From NCBI RefSeq assembly GCF_029168945.1, contig NC_083605.1, positions 27,169,280 through 27,233,279 on the forward strand: 64,000 nt of DNA, given 5' to 3'. Position 1 is the stretch's first letter; the number at the start of each line of letters is the position of its first letter. Below the pieces are notes generated by a model. The model had not been told where the DNA came from and searched no databases. It saw only the letters and a list, made by a program, of their open reading frames with translations. A program made the translations under genes and the position numbers. Of the stretch, positions 36,201 to 42,132 are shown in pieces. Source of the stretch: Cannabis sativa. Taxonomy: Eukaryota > Streptophyta > Magnoliopsida > Rosales > Cannabaceae.

Positions 36201-39200
36201 TAGTTAGTTAGAGCAACTAACGAAACAGAACCTGACTACTTTTTCAACTAACTAACTCATCCCTAATAGAGGAATCTCTCCTTTGCAGGAAGGTGTGTTC
36301 TAGTTAACTCTGTTTTTCTCACTATTAATACATATTGGGCTCAAATTGTTGTTTGCCTAAAATAGTTGTTAGAAGAATCAACCAAGTATGTCGTACTTCT
36401 TTGTGGAAAGGCAATTCAGATTATGAAGGTCCTAGTAGAATTTCTTAGGTTGATGTTTGTAAATTAATCTAAGAACCATGGTGGCTCGGGTTTAGAGATG
36501 TGGAGTTGTGGAATAAATATGAGCGATGATAAAATATATTTGGGCTATTGCATTTAAGTAAAGATAATCTGTAGGTGAAATGGGTGCATAGTGTGTATAT
36601 AAAAGAAAGGGATTAGTGGGATTACAAAAATCTCACTACAAGTAGTTGGTATTAGGCTCACATTGTTAAGATTAAAGATGATCTTAAGTCCTCTTACTTG
36701 GTCACTGAGTATAATTGGAACAAATACAATATTGGAGAGGTGTACCATAAACTACATGATGACTCTGAAGATGTAAATTGGCATTTTGTTTTTATTTGGG
36801 ATAGATTGAGTGTGTCTAAACACAAATTTGTTTGTTGGTTGGCTTTGAAGAGGCTTCTACAAATGAAAGATCGTTTACTACGGTTTAGAATTAAGATAGA
36901 GAGTCAATGTATTATTTGTGGAATCCATAATGAATCTCATCATCATTTATTTTTTGAATATTCATTTAACATGAGATGTCTTCTTCAAATTGTTGATTGG
37001 CTAAATATTGGATCTCACTATTTTATCTTGCCTGAGTTAGTGAATTGGATAAAGCATAGTAACCATTCAAGATGTAGAAGAAGGCTATACACTTGTGCAT
37101 TAATTGTATCATATTTGGATGGTTCAGAATGATGCTTTTTGGAATCTCAAGGTACCAATGGTGGCTTCAGTCATGATTAAAGATATAAAGAGTGAGGTTT
37201 GTTATAGAATTCTTTTTTTGAATACAAATATGATTAGCATAAGTGACAGAAATTGGGTGGGGAATATACATTATAAGTAATGATTGCTTGTAATTTCTTT
37301 GGTCCACAAAATTTCAGCTGTTTTAAAAAGAAATAAAAATGATAGAAAAAAAATTCAATGAATATGTTTTAGCATACTTTTATAATCTAAAATATATATA
37401 TAAAAAATAATTTTTAATAATTTTTCAAATTCAAAATAAAAATATTATTTAGTAAAGAAACATAAATTCGACATACATTTTTTTCTTTATGAAAATGCTA
37501 AACCTTATGAAATATTAAATGAAAATTTTTATTTGCACCCATAAAACTTATAAAGGAATTTAATTTTAATAATTTTTTATATAAAATATATATCATTGAT
37601 TTGCACTAATTTTTATCTTCTCTTTTCTCATATTATCAAAAAATACACATATAAAATAAAATAAAATAAAATATTTTTTTATTTATTAGGACAATAAAAA
37701 TTAAAATGAAAAATTATAAGAAATTTTATTAAAAAAATAAGAATTAAATACATTTTTTTTAAATATATATACATGAAAGTAAAATTAAAATTATTATTGA
37801 AACTAACACAAAATATAATATGAAAAGACATGTCAAAAAAAATATAATATGAAAAGAAAAATATTAAGAATATTTTTTTATAATTAATTTAAATTTATTT
37901 TTTATAATATATAATTTTGTGGGGGTGAAAATTGAATTCGCCAGATTTTTATTAGGGAGTTAATCTTTTAAAAAAGTTAATTTAATTACAAAATAATGTT
38001 AGTGGTTGTAGGAACCATCCTAAAATTACACTATGGGACCCTAAAAATGCCATCATCAATGTGGTTTTTTTTTCTTATTTTACATTTTTTTTCCTTGCTT
38101 ATTTTACACTTTGATGTTGATAGTTGGGCGAATTTTTCTCACACGTGCTCTTCCTCTCCTTTCATTCTAGATTTGAGTTTCTAAATAATGTAATATTCAC
38201 TAAATATTATTATATATTTATTATCATTTTTCATTGTATGAATAGATCAAGATAGTTTGATTCAGAATATATATATATATATATATCTTTATATATTAAA
38301 AGTGTCTATCTAACGGCATTTCTTGGTTTAACATTCTTGGTTTAACAGAATATACTTAAAAATAAAAGAATATTCTGTTAAATTTAACGATTAGGTTTGA
38401 TCTCCCGTTAAAAAATAAACCCAATAATTAAACCCAAAAAATTAAATAATCTTTTAGATAAACAATCTTTTAAATATTAATAATCTCTTTTTAAATTAAA
38501 AAAATCATCTTAGCCACATATCTCTCTAACAAACCTATCTTGGGAGAATATTAATAATTTTTTTATTTATTTTTTTTAAAAAAATATAGATAAAATATCT
38601 AGAAAAGATAATATAAAAGAAGATTGATTGTGTTGGCTTAGAGATTTTTGGGCTTGGGCTTAAAAAAATAATAAAAAAAAAAGATGAAATAGGCTGTAAT
38701 TAGTATTTACCTTATATGTTTGTGCTTATTTTTAGTTTTATTTTTAATTTTACCACCAAGAGGAGAATGTTGAAAAATATTAGAATATGAAAATATTATT
38801 GGTGCTTATTAGTAATTTGCAAAGAATGTGAAAGTCTATAAATATATAGTTGTGTAGCTATTATTAAATATGAAATGAGATAATAGAACTTTTTTCAATT
38901 AGAAGATTAATGTACATTTTACTATTAATAACATACATTATTATAATACAATTATGTTTTACTTACTAAATATACTGACACATATTTTATTTTTATAAAA
39001 CAAATCGTTCAAATAATTATATTATTTTAATTATTAATTAAAATAAAAACCTAAAATATTAAATAAAACTAACACTACGTGGCTTGGCACGTAGCAATCA
39101 CCTAGTATGTATATATATATATATATAAATATATATGTACATTGATTGGAAGGCTTTATTGATGTAATTATTAGTTAATTGTAAGAGTATTTCTAATATA

Positions 39201-40996
39201 GAGTTATAAATATAGGTGGGCTTTGATAACATTTTTTTAATCTGTTTTTTATTTTTAAAATTAGAAAAGTGAAAATATTTTTCAAAAACTTGTTCTATAA
39301 AATTATTTTTCACTTTTCAATTTTTTAATTGAGAATCAAAATTTTAAAAAAAAATTACTTTCAATATTTTTTAAAAATAGATTTTTTTCTTAATCAATAT
39401 TTTGGACTCCGACCAGACCCGAACCCAAATTTCCCTCCCACGGCCCTGGCACTGAACCCGGCCTCTGACCCGAACCCGAATCCGACCCCGAACTGAGACC
39501 CGACTTAAATAAAATCAAAAAATGAAAATGAAAATAAACTTTACAAAACACATTTTTATTTTCTATTTTAAAAATTAAAAAATAAAAGTGGTTACAGAAC
39601 GTTTTTTTTTTAAAAAAATAAAATTTTTAAAAACAAATATTTTACCTTCATTATGTGATTAAAAAACTAGAAAATAATCCCATCGAAAAAAATTAGAAAA
39701 CAAAAGTGTTACCAAACGACACCTAGTGTATTGTCATTATTTGAAATATTTTGTTAAAATTTAATTTCAATAATGATGTAAATTTGGTAAAATTAAAATT
39801 GTACTTAACTTAACATAAAAGATAGCATAGACTAAATTTTAATTCATAAGAAATAATACATTTTTTAATTACCTCTTTATTACTTATTAATACTATTCAT
39901 TAATGAAAAAAGTTTTTATATTTATAAGATTTTAAAATAATATAAATAAAATTAATTGTTTTGTATATTTTCAATGAACATTAATAGTAGTATTTACTTT
40001 TACAGGTAATTTGAAAGTATTTGTTTGAGAAATGCTAAAGGGCACCTAAAAGGCACCAGTGGTGCTTAACACCCTCCTATGTGTTAGTATCGCTATTGGT
40101 CAAACTAAGTATCGGGTCTCATATAGTTTAATATAATAGCCTTTAGAAAGTATCGCTAACCAATCGCAACGCGACATGTCGAGAAGGTGCTAAGCACCAC
40201 TGGTGCCTAATAGCAATGCTCGTATTTGTTTGATTGATTATATAAAGAACAGTGTTATTAGGTGGTGTGGTGCCTAGCACCTTCTAGGCATGTCGCGTTG
40301 CGATTGGCTAACGATATTTCTTAAAAGCTATTATATTTAATTATATAGGACGGGATACTTAGTTGGACCAATAGCGATATTGACACATAAGAGGATGCTA
40401 GTTGTTCCGTTTAACATTTCTCTTATTTAAATTGTTTGATTGATTAATGTATTTGTTTAAATTCTATATATGCTATATTTTAATTATGAAGCTTCTTTTA
40501 TTTGTTGAATTAAATTAATCAAAAGTAGCAATTAATACTCCTAGTTATTTTCACACACTTTAATTAATAAGAGATCGAGTGCATTATACCCCTTCAATTT
40601 CACAAATTTCAGCACTATGCATGAGCATTCTCACATACGCATCAACTTTCTTTGAAACTTCTTTCTCGGTGGCTTTGTCGCTCGTCGCAAAATGATCTGA
40701 ATAAGCTTTCGTATGATAACCCACTACGCCAAACATAATTATATAACTACAAATTAAAAAAATTAAAAATAAATAAATAAATAAATAACTTGCATAATTA
40801 TTTTTTAACCACACTTACTCGGGTGATGTAAAGTGTGCAAGATTCCAAGCACTACAAGCGTATTCCCCGGTCGAAGAATATCACCTCTCACTCGCACATT
40901 ATGAACAGTTCTTTGAAGCTCACACTCGGATCGATCCTTGGTGGCATCATAAATAATAAGAACGTTAGATGGCGAAAGAGGACTCACCGTTTCCAT
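213..40996 (-). CDS. Usp-like domain / receptor-like cytoplasmic protein kinase, 10 exons over 40.8 kb
   Basis: Exons (transcript order): 40819-40996, 40590-40723, 22321-22418, 8962-9212, 4130-4588, 3873-4033, 3714-3790, 3466-3616, 3191-3340, 213-290. All nine introns are GT-AG and the joined 1737 nt read as 578 codons plus stop with no break. Residues 1 to about 165 resemble the universal-stress-like N-terminus of plant kinases annotated 'inactive protein kinase SELMODRAFT_444075-like'. A CTIC motif (257-260) precedes the kinase domain (about 270-560). Visible kinase features are the glycine loop LGEGGYG (293-299), beta-3 Lys 315, alpha-C Glu 331, HRD 410-412 with Arg 414 in place of the usual Lys, DFG 430-432, APE 456-458 and the subdomain XI Arg 548. 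There is no signal peptide or membrane segment, so it is probably cytoplasmic or peripheral. The substrate is unknown. The start chosen is the first ATG of the frame, with A at -3 and G at +4. At 578 residues it is, from memory, somewhat shorter than typical family members. Expression is not shown by sequence. Confidence 0.9.
291..3190 (-). other. Intron 9 of the kinase gene (2.9 kb), AT-rich, no gene
   Basis: Apart from the MITE at 1380-1862 I see only AT-rich sequence. There is a short imperfect duplication of an 'AATTACTAAATAGT' motif around 1260-1335. Poly-A/T runs near 3000-3110 are simple sequence. Small open frames (such as 2213-2461) look like chance. Confidence 0.6.
1380..1862. mobile_element. 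MITE with GGTGGCGTTTGGTAACAC terminal inverted repeats, copy 1
   Basis: The left end GGTGGCGTTTGGTAACACTT pairs with a right end reading GGTGTCGTTTGGTAATACTT on the minus strand. The interior is A/T-rich with a central GC-richer block of degenerate GACCCGAACCC repeats (about 1578-1672). A second, clearly homologous copy lies at 39215-39723 in intron 2 of the same gene. It has no coding capacity. The superfamily is not settled; ATA flanks both ends of this copy. Confidence 0.7.
3191..3340 (-). CDS. Exon 9 (residues 504-553): C-lobe, subdomain XI
   Basis: Acceptor AATCTCAG. Encodes [23 protein letters not shown] and MRPSIGE with the conserved Arg. The frame stays open to 3131, but the GAG/GTAATT donor at 3190 joins in frame to exon 10, which supplies the expected VVRLLEG helix. 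Confidence 0.8.
3466..3616 (-). CDS. Exon 8 (residues 453-503): APE and C-lobe helices
   Basis: Begins after ATACAG at 3617 with [10 protein letters not shown], followed by [18 protein letters not shown] (subdomain IX) and QSLRQW. The open frame continues upstream of this acceptor, but that stretch lacks similarity and is taken as intron. Donor TGG/GTACGT. Confidence 0.85.
3714..3790 (-). CDS. Exon 7 (residues 428-452 plus 2 nt): DFG segment
   Basis: Acceptor CAATCTCCAG, then [10 protein letters not shown] and the start of the activation loop. The donor chosen is AGG/GTGAGA at 3713 rather than the earlier G/GTACAT. Only this choice restores the family's GT-x-GYLAPEY continuity with exon 8. 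Confidence 0.85.
3873..4033 (-). CDS. Exon 6 (residues 374-427): catalytic loop
   Basis: Acceptor TTTCATAAG, donor ATG/GTACAA. Encodes [33 protein letters not shown] and [11 protein letters not shown]. The HRDMRPSN loop with Arg after HRDM is characteristic of this family (HRDMRPNN) and departs from the usual HRDLKPEN. Confidence 0.9.
4130..4588 (-). CDS. Exon 5 (residues 221-373): CxxC linker and kinase N-lobe
   Basis: Acceptor TTTTCATCCAG and donor GTAAGT. Contains CTIC, then [13 protein letters not shown], the glycine loop, the IAAK lysine, the alpha-C region [17 protein letters not shown] and the hinge LVYEYI. This is the largest exon and carries kinase subdomains I to V. Confidence 0.9.
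4629..4799 (-). repeat. 3' LTR of copia G
   Basis: On the minus strand it begins TGTAGGAAATTAAGC and ends TTTCCCACA. Its left part matches the LTR at 8700, including TATTTTCTAATTCTTATTCA. It contains an AT microsatellite. Purine-rich AGCTTGAGGTGGAG immediately precedes it, as a polypurine tract should. Confidence 0.65.
8700..8778 (-). repeat. 5' LTR of copia G, truncated
   Basis: The sequence shared with 4629-4710 covers AAATATTTTCTAATTC, a shorter TATATA run and CAAATCAAAC. The match stops near 8778, where a small hairpin begins, so the start of this LTR appears lost. Confidence 0.55.
8776..8812. repeat. Short inverted repeat (13-bp arms) at the edge of copia G
   Basis: AATAAAATCTTGA (8776-8788) and TCAAGATTTTATT (8800-8812) are exact reverse complements with an 11-nt loop. 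They sit at the broken end of the copia LTR in intron 4. Confidence 0.6.
8962..9212 (-). CDS. Exon 4 (residues 137-220 plus 1 nt): end of Usp-like domain and linker
   Basis: Acceptor AATTGTAG/G joins exactly to exon 3, giving [11 protein letters not shown], the counterpart of the family's LDR-(H/Q)-LKK-basic motif. [10 protein letters not shown] corresponds to the last beta strand of the domain. The remainder is a Ser-rich linker ([14 protein letters not shown]). The donor is AAG/GTATAC at 8961. Confidence 0.85.
9361..9725. mobile_element. Fold-back MITE with long terminal inverted repeats, intron 3
   Basis: The left end (AAGGATAAATATTATTTTGG, then ACAAAAGTTAATGGACCCTC and TATTTTG) is mirrored by the reverse complement of the right end (AAGGGTTAATATTATTTTCG, ACAAAAGTTATCCCTC, TATTTT). 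Imperfect inverted repeats extend about 55 nt at each end. The length is 365 bp and there is no coding capacity. No target duplication is obvious. Confidence 0.65.
9726..10310. other. Intron 3 sequence without recognised features
   Basis: AT-rich, no open frame of interest, and no repeat structure that I can recognise. Confidence 0.5.
10311..11262. mobile_element. CACTA-like non-autonomous element remnant
   Basis: The left end ACTACTACAAAAAAGCCTAT and the following TAGTTTTAAGTGACAC resemble the CACTA-type end at 42133 (CACTACTACAAAAAG, TAGTTTTTAAGTGTC). Subterminal motifs GTTACCAACAGATGC (about 10430) and GTTACCAACTGACGC (about 11165) recur near both ends. The right end near 11250 (CCTATTTTGTAGAAA) is a weak mirror of the left. 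The leading C of CACTA is A here. It holds an AT/AG microsatellite at 10980-11018 and no transposase. Confidence 0.4.
11290..15454 (+). mobile_element. Old Del/Tekay-type gypsy LTR, probably solo, split by a later insertion
   Basis: The segment 13994-15454 follows the order of conserved blocks seen in the LTRs of elements A and B. The blocks are TTTATCGATA, a GTTGACTAGCACACCTAA block, GGTAAGATTAGTATAACAG, TGAGTCTGTTGACTCA, TAAAGGCAAGAC, GAAGATTGTACAT, GGGATCCCGAGA and a terminal CATTACA. The left part (about 11440-11805) resembles the first third of the B LTR, including ATGACCATTTTACC. The exact left end is uncertain. No PBS follows 15454, so it looks like a solo or truncated LTR. It is much more diverged than A or B and therefore older. 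Confidence 0.6.
11811..13988. mobile_element. 2.2-kb repeat-rich insertion of unknown class inside the old LTR
   Basis: It is flanked by a 5-bp direct repeat AGGTA (11806-11810 and 13989-13993) that joins the two halves of the old LTR. Its minus strand starts TGGTCTTAAGAATC. It contains many degenerate copies, in both orientations, of a motif like GTCAACCTGGGCGCTGGG (about 12430, 12480, 12970, 13115, 13160, 13290, 13320, 13465, 13635, 13665). It has no long open frame. A 5-bp duplication fits an LTR-type insertion (solo LTR or non-autonomous element), but I found no matching terminal repeats. Confidence 0.5.
15455..15775. other. Intron 3 spacer, no recognised feature
   Basis: AT-rich spacer between the old LTR and copia F. 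The overlapping short frames at 15512-15788 have no recognisable motif. Confidence 0.5.
15776..15982 (+). repeat. 5' LTR of copia F
   Basis: Shares TTAGTTAATTA, TTTTCAGTTTCTAGTTATGA and AACAAATCAATCAATACAAT with the right LTR. It begins TATCAA rather than the usual TG. Confidence 0.75.
16128..17150. mobile_element. DNA-transposon-like insert with GAGCATCTCCAA-type ends, inside copia F
   Basis: The left end AGAGCATCTCCAATAGAG is mirrored by a right end whose reverse complement reads AGACCATCTCAAATGG. Internal copies of TGTGCCAAATTTAGCA recur near both ends in inverted or direct form (about 16250 and 17100). It lies in the gag portion of F. The central part (about 16580-16690) is less AT-rich and looks like an exon with splice-like borders. 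No transposase was seen. The exact ends and duplication are not resolved. Confidence 0.45.
18766..19199 (-). repeat. 3' LTR of the Cassandra element
   Basis: On the minus strand it starts TGTGACAGTCAGTAGTCC and ends GGGGACGTTACA. It differs from the other LTR at only a handful of positions. Confidence 0.9.
18935..19008 (-). promoter_or_regulatory. 5S-rRNA-derived Pol III control region in the Cassandra 3' LTR
   Basis: The minus strand carries CAGTTAAGCGTGCTTGG (5S A box), AGGATGGGTGACC (intermediate element) and GACCTCCTGGGAAG (C box) in the 5S order and approximate spacing. Sequence outside these boxes departs from 5S rRNA. It is therefore a derived promoter, not a 5S gene. Confidence 0.85.
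19272..19706 (-). repeat. 5' LTR of the Cassandra element
   Basis: Followed on the minus strand, after two nucleotides, by the tRNA-Met primer-binding site, which makes this the 5' LTR. Confidence 0.9.
19442..19514 (-). promoter_or_regulatory. 5S-rRNA-derived Pol III control region in the Cassandra 5' LTR
   Basis: Same three boxes as in the 3' LTR. This copy lies upstream of the PBS and is the one positioned to drive transcription of the element. Confidence 0.85.
22028..22240 (+). repeat. 3' LTR of copia F
   Basis: Homologous to 15776-15982 throughout, with many substitutions and small indels. The divergence is clearly larger than for A, B or C, so this is an older insertion. Confidence 0.75.
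22321..22418 (-). CDS. Exon 3 (residues 105-136 plus 2 nt)
   Basis: Encodes [10 protein letters not shown] and AAWVFLD, matching the family's conserved segments around 'VKVLPGPSP' and 'ATWVILDR'. The acceptor has a pyrimidine-rich tract ending CTCCAG, and the donor is AG/GTATTT. The Arg codon completing LDR is split across 13.1 kb of intron 3. This small exon stands alone between two TE-filled introns. Confidence 0.85.
22419..22884. other. Start of intron 2, no recognised feature
   Basis: AT-rich. Contains the acceptor tract of exon 3 at its left edge and nothing else I recognise. Confidence 0.5.
22885..24393 (+). mobile_element. L1-type LINE E, left part (linker and reverse transcriptase), 5'-truncated
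   Basis: Begins within the region between endonuclease and RT ([20 protein letters not shown]). Next come [34 protein letters not shown] and a counterpart of the LINE 'INHTTVTLI' motif near 23510. RT motifs follow: [20 protein letters not shown] near 23755, [19 protein letters not shown] near 23950 and [11 protein letters not shown] near 24100 (usually FADD). No endonuclease is present, which is typical 5' truncation. Several frameshifts and stops make it dead. It continues at 36274 after the nested copia and gypsy elements. Confidence 0.75.
24399..24612 (-). repeat. 3' LTR of copia D (214 bp)
   Basis: Starts TATTAGGGATAAGTTAG on the minus strand and ends TTCGTTCA, so it opens with TA instead of TG. 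It contains an extra segment of about 20 nt (near TTAATTATAATATACAG) that is absent from the other LTR. Confidence 0.75.
24781..27028 (+). repeat. 5' LTR of gypsy A
   Basis: 2248 bp. Contains a cluster of CCGG-centred palindromes (25901-25993), a 55-bp block duplicated at 26332 and 26430, three tandem 31- to 33-bp units with inner palindromes (26525-26612), and TGAGTCTGTCGACTCA at 26652-26667. Confidence 0.95.
27032..27043 (+). other. Primer-binding site of gypsy A
   Basis: TGGTATCAGAGC, complementary to the 3' end of initiator tRNA-Met, three nucleotides after the 5' LTR. Confidence 0.9.
27313..30600 (+). CDS. gypsy A gag-protease-RT-RNase H frame, ending at a frameshift
   Basis: 1095 codons from ATG. 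Gag core carries [12 protein letters not shown] and [13 protein letters not shown] (about 125-180). A degenerate zinc knuckle [14 protein letters not shown] (about 379) has Tyr for the second Cys. Protease has [11 protein letters not shown] (about 441). RT has [10 protein letters not shown] (about 777) and RNase H has [10 protein letters not shown] (about 923) and [10 protein letters not shown]. The frame leaves the family's path at a run of seven A's (30546-30552), where element B has no such run, and stops at 30600. Protein products would form virus-like particles and copy the element RNA. Confidence 0.9.
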   Translation: MDARRTTRSQGNSVGSNQGQGAQFPPPARGRGRGPRGRARGQGDENPPQAAQAPPADQGAQNWELRFAEMQARIEEQDLEIQRLRQQGAPAVPVPVVPVAPAPAAQAEIVVAAHRLEPLYERFRKQAPPVFLGGPNVMKAEQWLTVITKILNFMGVTGNDRVVCATFQFQEDALVWWDMVSQIHDVTTMTWERFQELFNAKYYNEAVRSAKKKEFAHLTQRENMSVTEYTTQFDRLARLASGIVPTDFSKKEKYLDGLNARIRHDLMITTDDSTTYAQMVEKALRAKGAVGCMSESASTSVSGGAPTPPASGYSRGSSGSAIDQRKRAPTASGGSSQNKRFRGNQNRGSRPGGTETRFSYPECPSYKRHHRGECKGQGCFHYGMPGHFKRDCPQLRPEAPRAPAIPTPARVFAITQADADASPSVVTGQLFINNSLYSVLFDSGATHSYVAARVFSKLGRPYDRYESGFGTLLPGGELVISNRWIRSMPIRIDGRELSADLIEMSLVEFDIILGMDFLSKYSASIDCKRKMVVFQPESEEPFVFVGSVQGSRIPVISAMSARELLHGGCLGFLAVVVDTTRPDTIRPEDIRVVREFLDVFPEELPGLPPQREIDFVIDLAPGVEPVSKAPYRMAPAELKEVKIQLQGLLDIGFIRPSVSPWGAPVLFVKKKDGSMRMCIDYRELNKLTVKNKYPLPKIDDLFDQLQGKTVFSKIDLRSGYHQLRIREEDIPKTAFRTRYGHYDFLVMSFGLTNAPAAFMDLMNRVFKDFLDICVIVFIDDILMYSQSEEEHELHLQMVLQRLREHKLYAKLKKCEFWLSQVSFLGHIVSRDGIKVDPGKIESVRDWPRPKTVTEIRSFLGLAGYYRRFVEGFSKISMPLTELTKKNQRFIWSDKCEASFQELKQRLITAPVLALPSDKEKFVVYCDASKQGLGCVLMQADRVIAYASRQLKDYEQRYPTHDLELAAVVFALKIWRHYLYGEKCEIYTDHKSLKYFFTQKDLNMRQRRWLELVKDYDCEILYHPGKANVVTDALSRKGPGQVTSMVQISPQLAEDMVRSSIEFMVGQLHNLTLQSDLLEKNKSRSDDRSGVSENPR
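30566..32002 (+). CDS. gypsy A integrase-chromodomain frame (downstream of the frameshift)
   Basis: Continuation of the pol gene in the next frame. Integrase zinc-binding [11 protein letters not shown] and [11 protein letters not shown] are followed by the catalytic core with [22 protein letters not shown] and [10 protein letters not shown] (D, D, E positions visible). The C-terminal part carries [18 protein letters not shown], and a chromodomain-like end has EEATWELE and YPELF. The annotated ATG is only the first in the open frame. It is not a natural start, because translation should arrive from gag-pol. Confidence 0.9.
   Translation: MTDPELVKIRDEVLAGQAKDFSVSDSGMLLYKARVCVPNSVELRNEIFEEAHSTPYSLHPGTTKMYQDLKPYFWWSGMKKNLVEFVSRCLTCQQIKAEHQRPAGLLQPLTLPEWKWEDITMDFVVGLPRTTGLYDSIWVVVDRYTKSAHFLPVRTTFSVDQLAELYVREIVRLHGVPKSIVSDRDPKFTSKFWQSLQRAMGTKLKFSTAFHPQTDGQSERTIQILEDMLRACVMDFEGSWNKYLPLIEFSYNNSYQSTIGMAPYELLYGRKCRSPIHWDETGERKYLGLESVQRTNEAIEKIKARMLASQSRQKSYADPKRRDVEFQVGDHVFLRVSPMKGIKRFGKRGKLCPRFTGPFEILEKIGQVAYRLALPPALSVVHNVFHVSMLRKYVSDPSHILSYESLQLQPDMTYEEQPVQILDRKDKVLRNKTIALVKVLWRNSKVEEATWELETDMRAHYPELFRLDFGDEILLRGG
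31990..31998 (+). other. Polypurine tract of gypsy A
   Basis: AAGGGGGGG, five nucleotides before the 3' LTR. Confidence 0.8.
32004..34249 (+). repeat. 3' LTR of gypsy A
   Basis: 2246 bp, nearly identical to the 5' LTR. Differences cluster around 33385-33410 and 33775, where short blocks rather than single bases differ. Confidence 0.95.
34255..36078 (-). pseudogene. pol remnant of copia D (integrase end, RT, RNase H)
   Basis: In transcript order: the integrase C-terminus [15 protein letters not shown] (about 36060-35570), a frame-shifted start of RT ([21 protein letters not shown] at 35543-35352), RT with [14 protein letters not shown] (35184-34564), and RNase H with [19 protein letters not shown] (34500-34255). 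The last RNase H piece continues left of gypsy A at 24775-24624. Several shifts and stops are present. Confidence 0.75.
36079..36268 (-). repeat. 5' LTR of copia D, abutting integrase sequence
   Basis: Homologous to 24399-24612. Its inner end fuses with codons reading [14 protein letters not shown], so the deletion junction lies at about 36079-36085. Confidence 0.7.
36274..37330 (+). mobile_element. LINE E, right part (zf-RVT region and 3' end)
   Basis: The segment 36698-37132 encodes a zf-RVT-like domain: [20 protein letters not shown], then [20 protein letters not shown]. This is the C-terminal domain of plant L1-like LINEs. An A-rich stretch near 37320-37360 may be the remains of the tail. 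The GAGGA duplication (24394-24398 and 36269-36273) shows that copia D split this LINE. Confidence 0.7.
37331..38285. other. AT-rich intron 2 sequence without recognised genes
   Basis: Long A/T-rich stretch with no open frame of interest and an AT microsatellite at its right edge (about 38265-38286). Confidence 0.5.
38286..39105 (+). mobile_element. Non-autonomous Helitron, intron 2
   Basis: 5' end TCTTTATATATTAAAAGTG. The 3' end has a hairpin CTACGTG-GCTTGG-CACGTAG (39075-39094) followed after seven nucleotides by CTAGT, so the element ends at CTAG. It is flanked by A on the left and T on the right within an AT microsatellite, as Helitrons prefer. It has no inverted repeats and no Rep/helicase coding. 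The length is 820 bp. Confidence 0.7.
39215..39723. mobile_element. MITE with GGTGGGCTTTGATAACA-type ends, copy 2
   Basis: Homologous along its length to 1380-1862, including GAAAAGTGAAAATATTTTTC and the GC-richer GACCCGAACCC block. The terminal inverted repeat is best preserved on the right (ACCAAACGACACC). Confidence 0.7.
40031..40220 (+). mobile_element. Small MITE, copy 1 of an inverted pair
   Basis: The ends AATGCTAAAGGGCACC and GGTGCCTAATAGCAATGCT are inverted repeats of each other. The core contains TATCGCTATTGGTC and CCAATCGCAACGCGACATG. There is no coding capacity. Confidence 0.7.
40249..40422 (-). mobile_element. Small MITE, copy 2, inverted relative to copy 1
   Basis: The reverse complement matches copy 1 through nearly its whole length (TATCGCTATTGGTC, CCAATCGCAACGCGACATG). 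About 30 nt separate the two. It lies 167 bp inside intron 2 from exon 2. Confidence 0.7.
40590..40723 (-). CDS. Exon 2 (residues 60-104)
   Basis: Acceptor GGCGTAG ends at 40724 and donor GTATAA starts at 40589. The split codon across intron 1 (95 bp) gives Met 60 followed by [11 protein letters not shown], which corresponds to the family's LGYK segment. The [14 protein letters not shown] helix follows. The exon ends in phase 0. Confidence 0.8.
40819..40996 (-). CDS. Exon 1 of the Usp-like/kinase gene (residues 1-59 plus 1 nt)
   Basis: The exon opens with [18 protein letters not shown], whose VLIIYDA matches the first beta strand of the family's N-terminal domain. It ends in a consensus donor (GTAAGT at 40818-40813). 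Frame leaves in phase 1. No ATG lies upstream in this frame before the next stop. Confidence 0.85.
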
Positions 40997-40999
40997 TAT

Positions 41000-41630
41000 T
41001 AATTGAAAATTAATCAACAAAAGTCTCAACTGGGTATGGACACTCTTAGTCTTAAGTCTATAGGGTATTTTGGTCAAAGGGTATTTAAATATAAAATCAA
41101 CCCTGTACGATAAAGAACTATGGTGATATTGGCACAGCTATAAATATAATACTTCATATAGTACTAATTGGTTCTTAAATGGTATAATAATGTAGTAGTT
41201 TTTAGTGAACTTCATCATCATTTATGATCATCAAGTCTTTCATCTCATTGTAAGCCGTAGAGATATGCCATGGATATTCGATGTTGTCTCAAATATTTTA
41301 GAAATAATAAGCATGGTTGCCGTCTTCATTATTAACTGGGACAAGAAGTACATTTTCATATGCTTCGAGACAACAACGTGGGTTATCATCATTTTAATGA
41401 ATAATATACCTATAATTTTATTATTTTATGTTTTATGGCTTATTGATTTGTCCCATTCTAATTTTCTTTCTCAAGTATGTGTTGACATAACATGCATATA
41501 TATATATATATAATTTAAACAAATATCTTAATTAATCAATAAACAAATAAATTAATCAATCAAACAATATGCTATATCAAACAACATGACATTACCTCAC
41601 CTTGACTCTCATTATGATATTGTCCGTTTT
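41000..41630. other. 5' flank of the kinase gene, no second gene recognised
   Basis: Holds the probable promoter. A 102-codon open frame at 41205-41513 (+) would be strongly hydrophobic, but it has no recognisable family and ends in an AT microsatellite (41489-41512). Confidence 0.4.
41082..41093 (-). promoter_or_regulatory. Possible TATA box of the kinase gene
   Basis: The minus strand reads TATATTTAAATA about 90 nt upstream of the start ATG. A second AT-rich candidate lies at 41141-41151. The region is AT-rich, so this is only suggestive. Confidence 0.3.
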
Positions 41631-42100
41631 GGGCTTAAGCCCTCATAATTTTGTTTTTAAGCACCTTTCCAAAAAGCCTCATACTAATGGATTAGGTTCA
41701 TGATAACTCATGTTTATTTTTCCAATGTGGAACTTGGGTTGATACCCGAACAATCCTCCCCTCAAACCAAGGACCACATACTCGTGGTCTCCCCTCCAAC
41801 GAAACCACCTTATGTCGCCGCTATCACCAACGAAACTCGTTGCCTGACCATTACCTTTGTGAGGAGGACTTTCGACACAGGGCCTAACACCGATCTCCAT
41901 CTTGTACCGTCGTAATCTCATCAACGGGACACACCACCTGACTACCTCAATATCAGATAGACTTTCGATACAAGGCACCATATATATCTTCTATCGCGAG
42001 ATCATCACATTGAAGGCTTCTCCTACACATCGCAAATATAGCCCACTATCCCAGCGCTCTTAAACTTTTGGCTCTGATACCACTTGTTGGGCCCCGTTCT
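41631..42100 (-). mobile_element. Fragment of a miniature or large non-autonomous LTR retroelement
   Basis: On the minus strand, an LTR-like end CCCAACA (42085) is followed by PBS TGGTATCAGAGCC (42082-42070). About 300 bp of non-coding interior comes next, then a purine tract TTTGAGGGGAGGAT (41766-41753) and an LTR-like start TGTTCGGGTATCAACCC (41752). The order PBS-interior-PPT is clear. The two LTR portions cannot be aligned, so one or both are truncated. Confidence 0.5.
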
Positions 42101-42132
42101 TTCACCTTGTTAGGCTGCTACTATTAGGCTTT

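Larger units (their letters stand above)
24399..36268 (-). mobile_element. Ty1/copia retrotransposon D, internally deleted and split by gypsy A
   Basis: The LTRs (36268-36079 and 24612-24399) are flanked by target duplication GAGGA. On the minus strand the 5' LTR runs directly into the end of integrase, so the PBS, gag, protease and most of integrase are missing. RT and RNase H follow, then a polypurine tract (TTGAGGGGGGA at 24623-24613) and the 3' LTR. The RNase H region is split by gypsy A at an ATGTC duplication. The sense strand is the same as the host gene. Confidence 0.85.

Noticed and set aside
41205..41513. Possible small membrane protein upstream of the kinase gene
   Set aside because: No family, no codon signature, and its end is an AT microsatellite. 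Hydrophobicity is expected from T-rich sequence.
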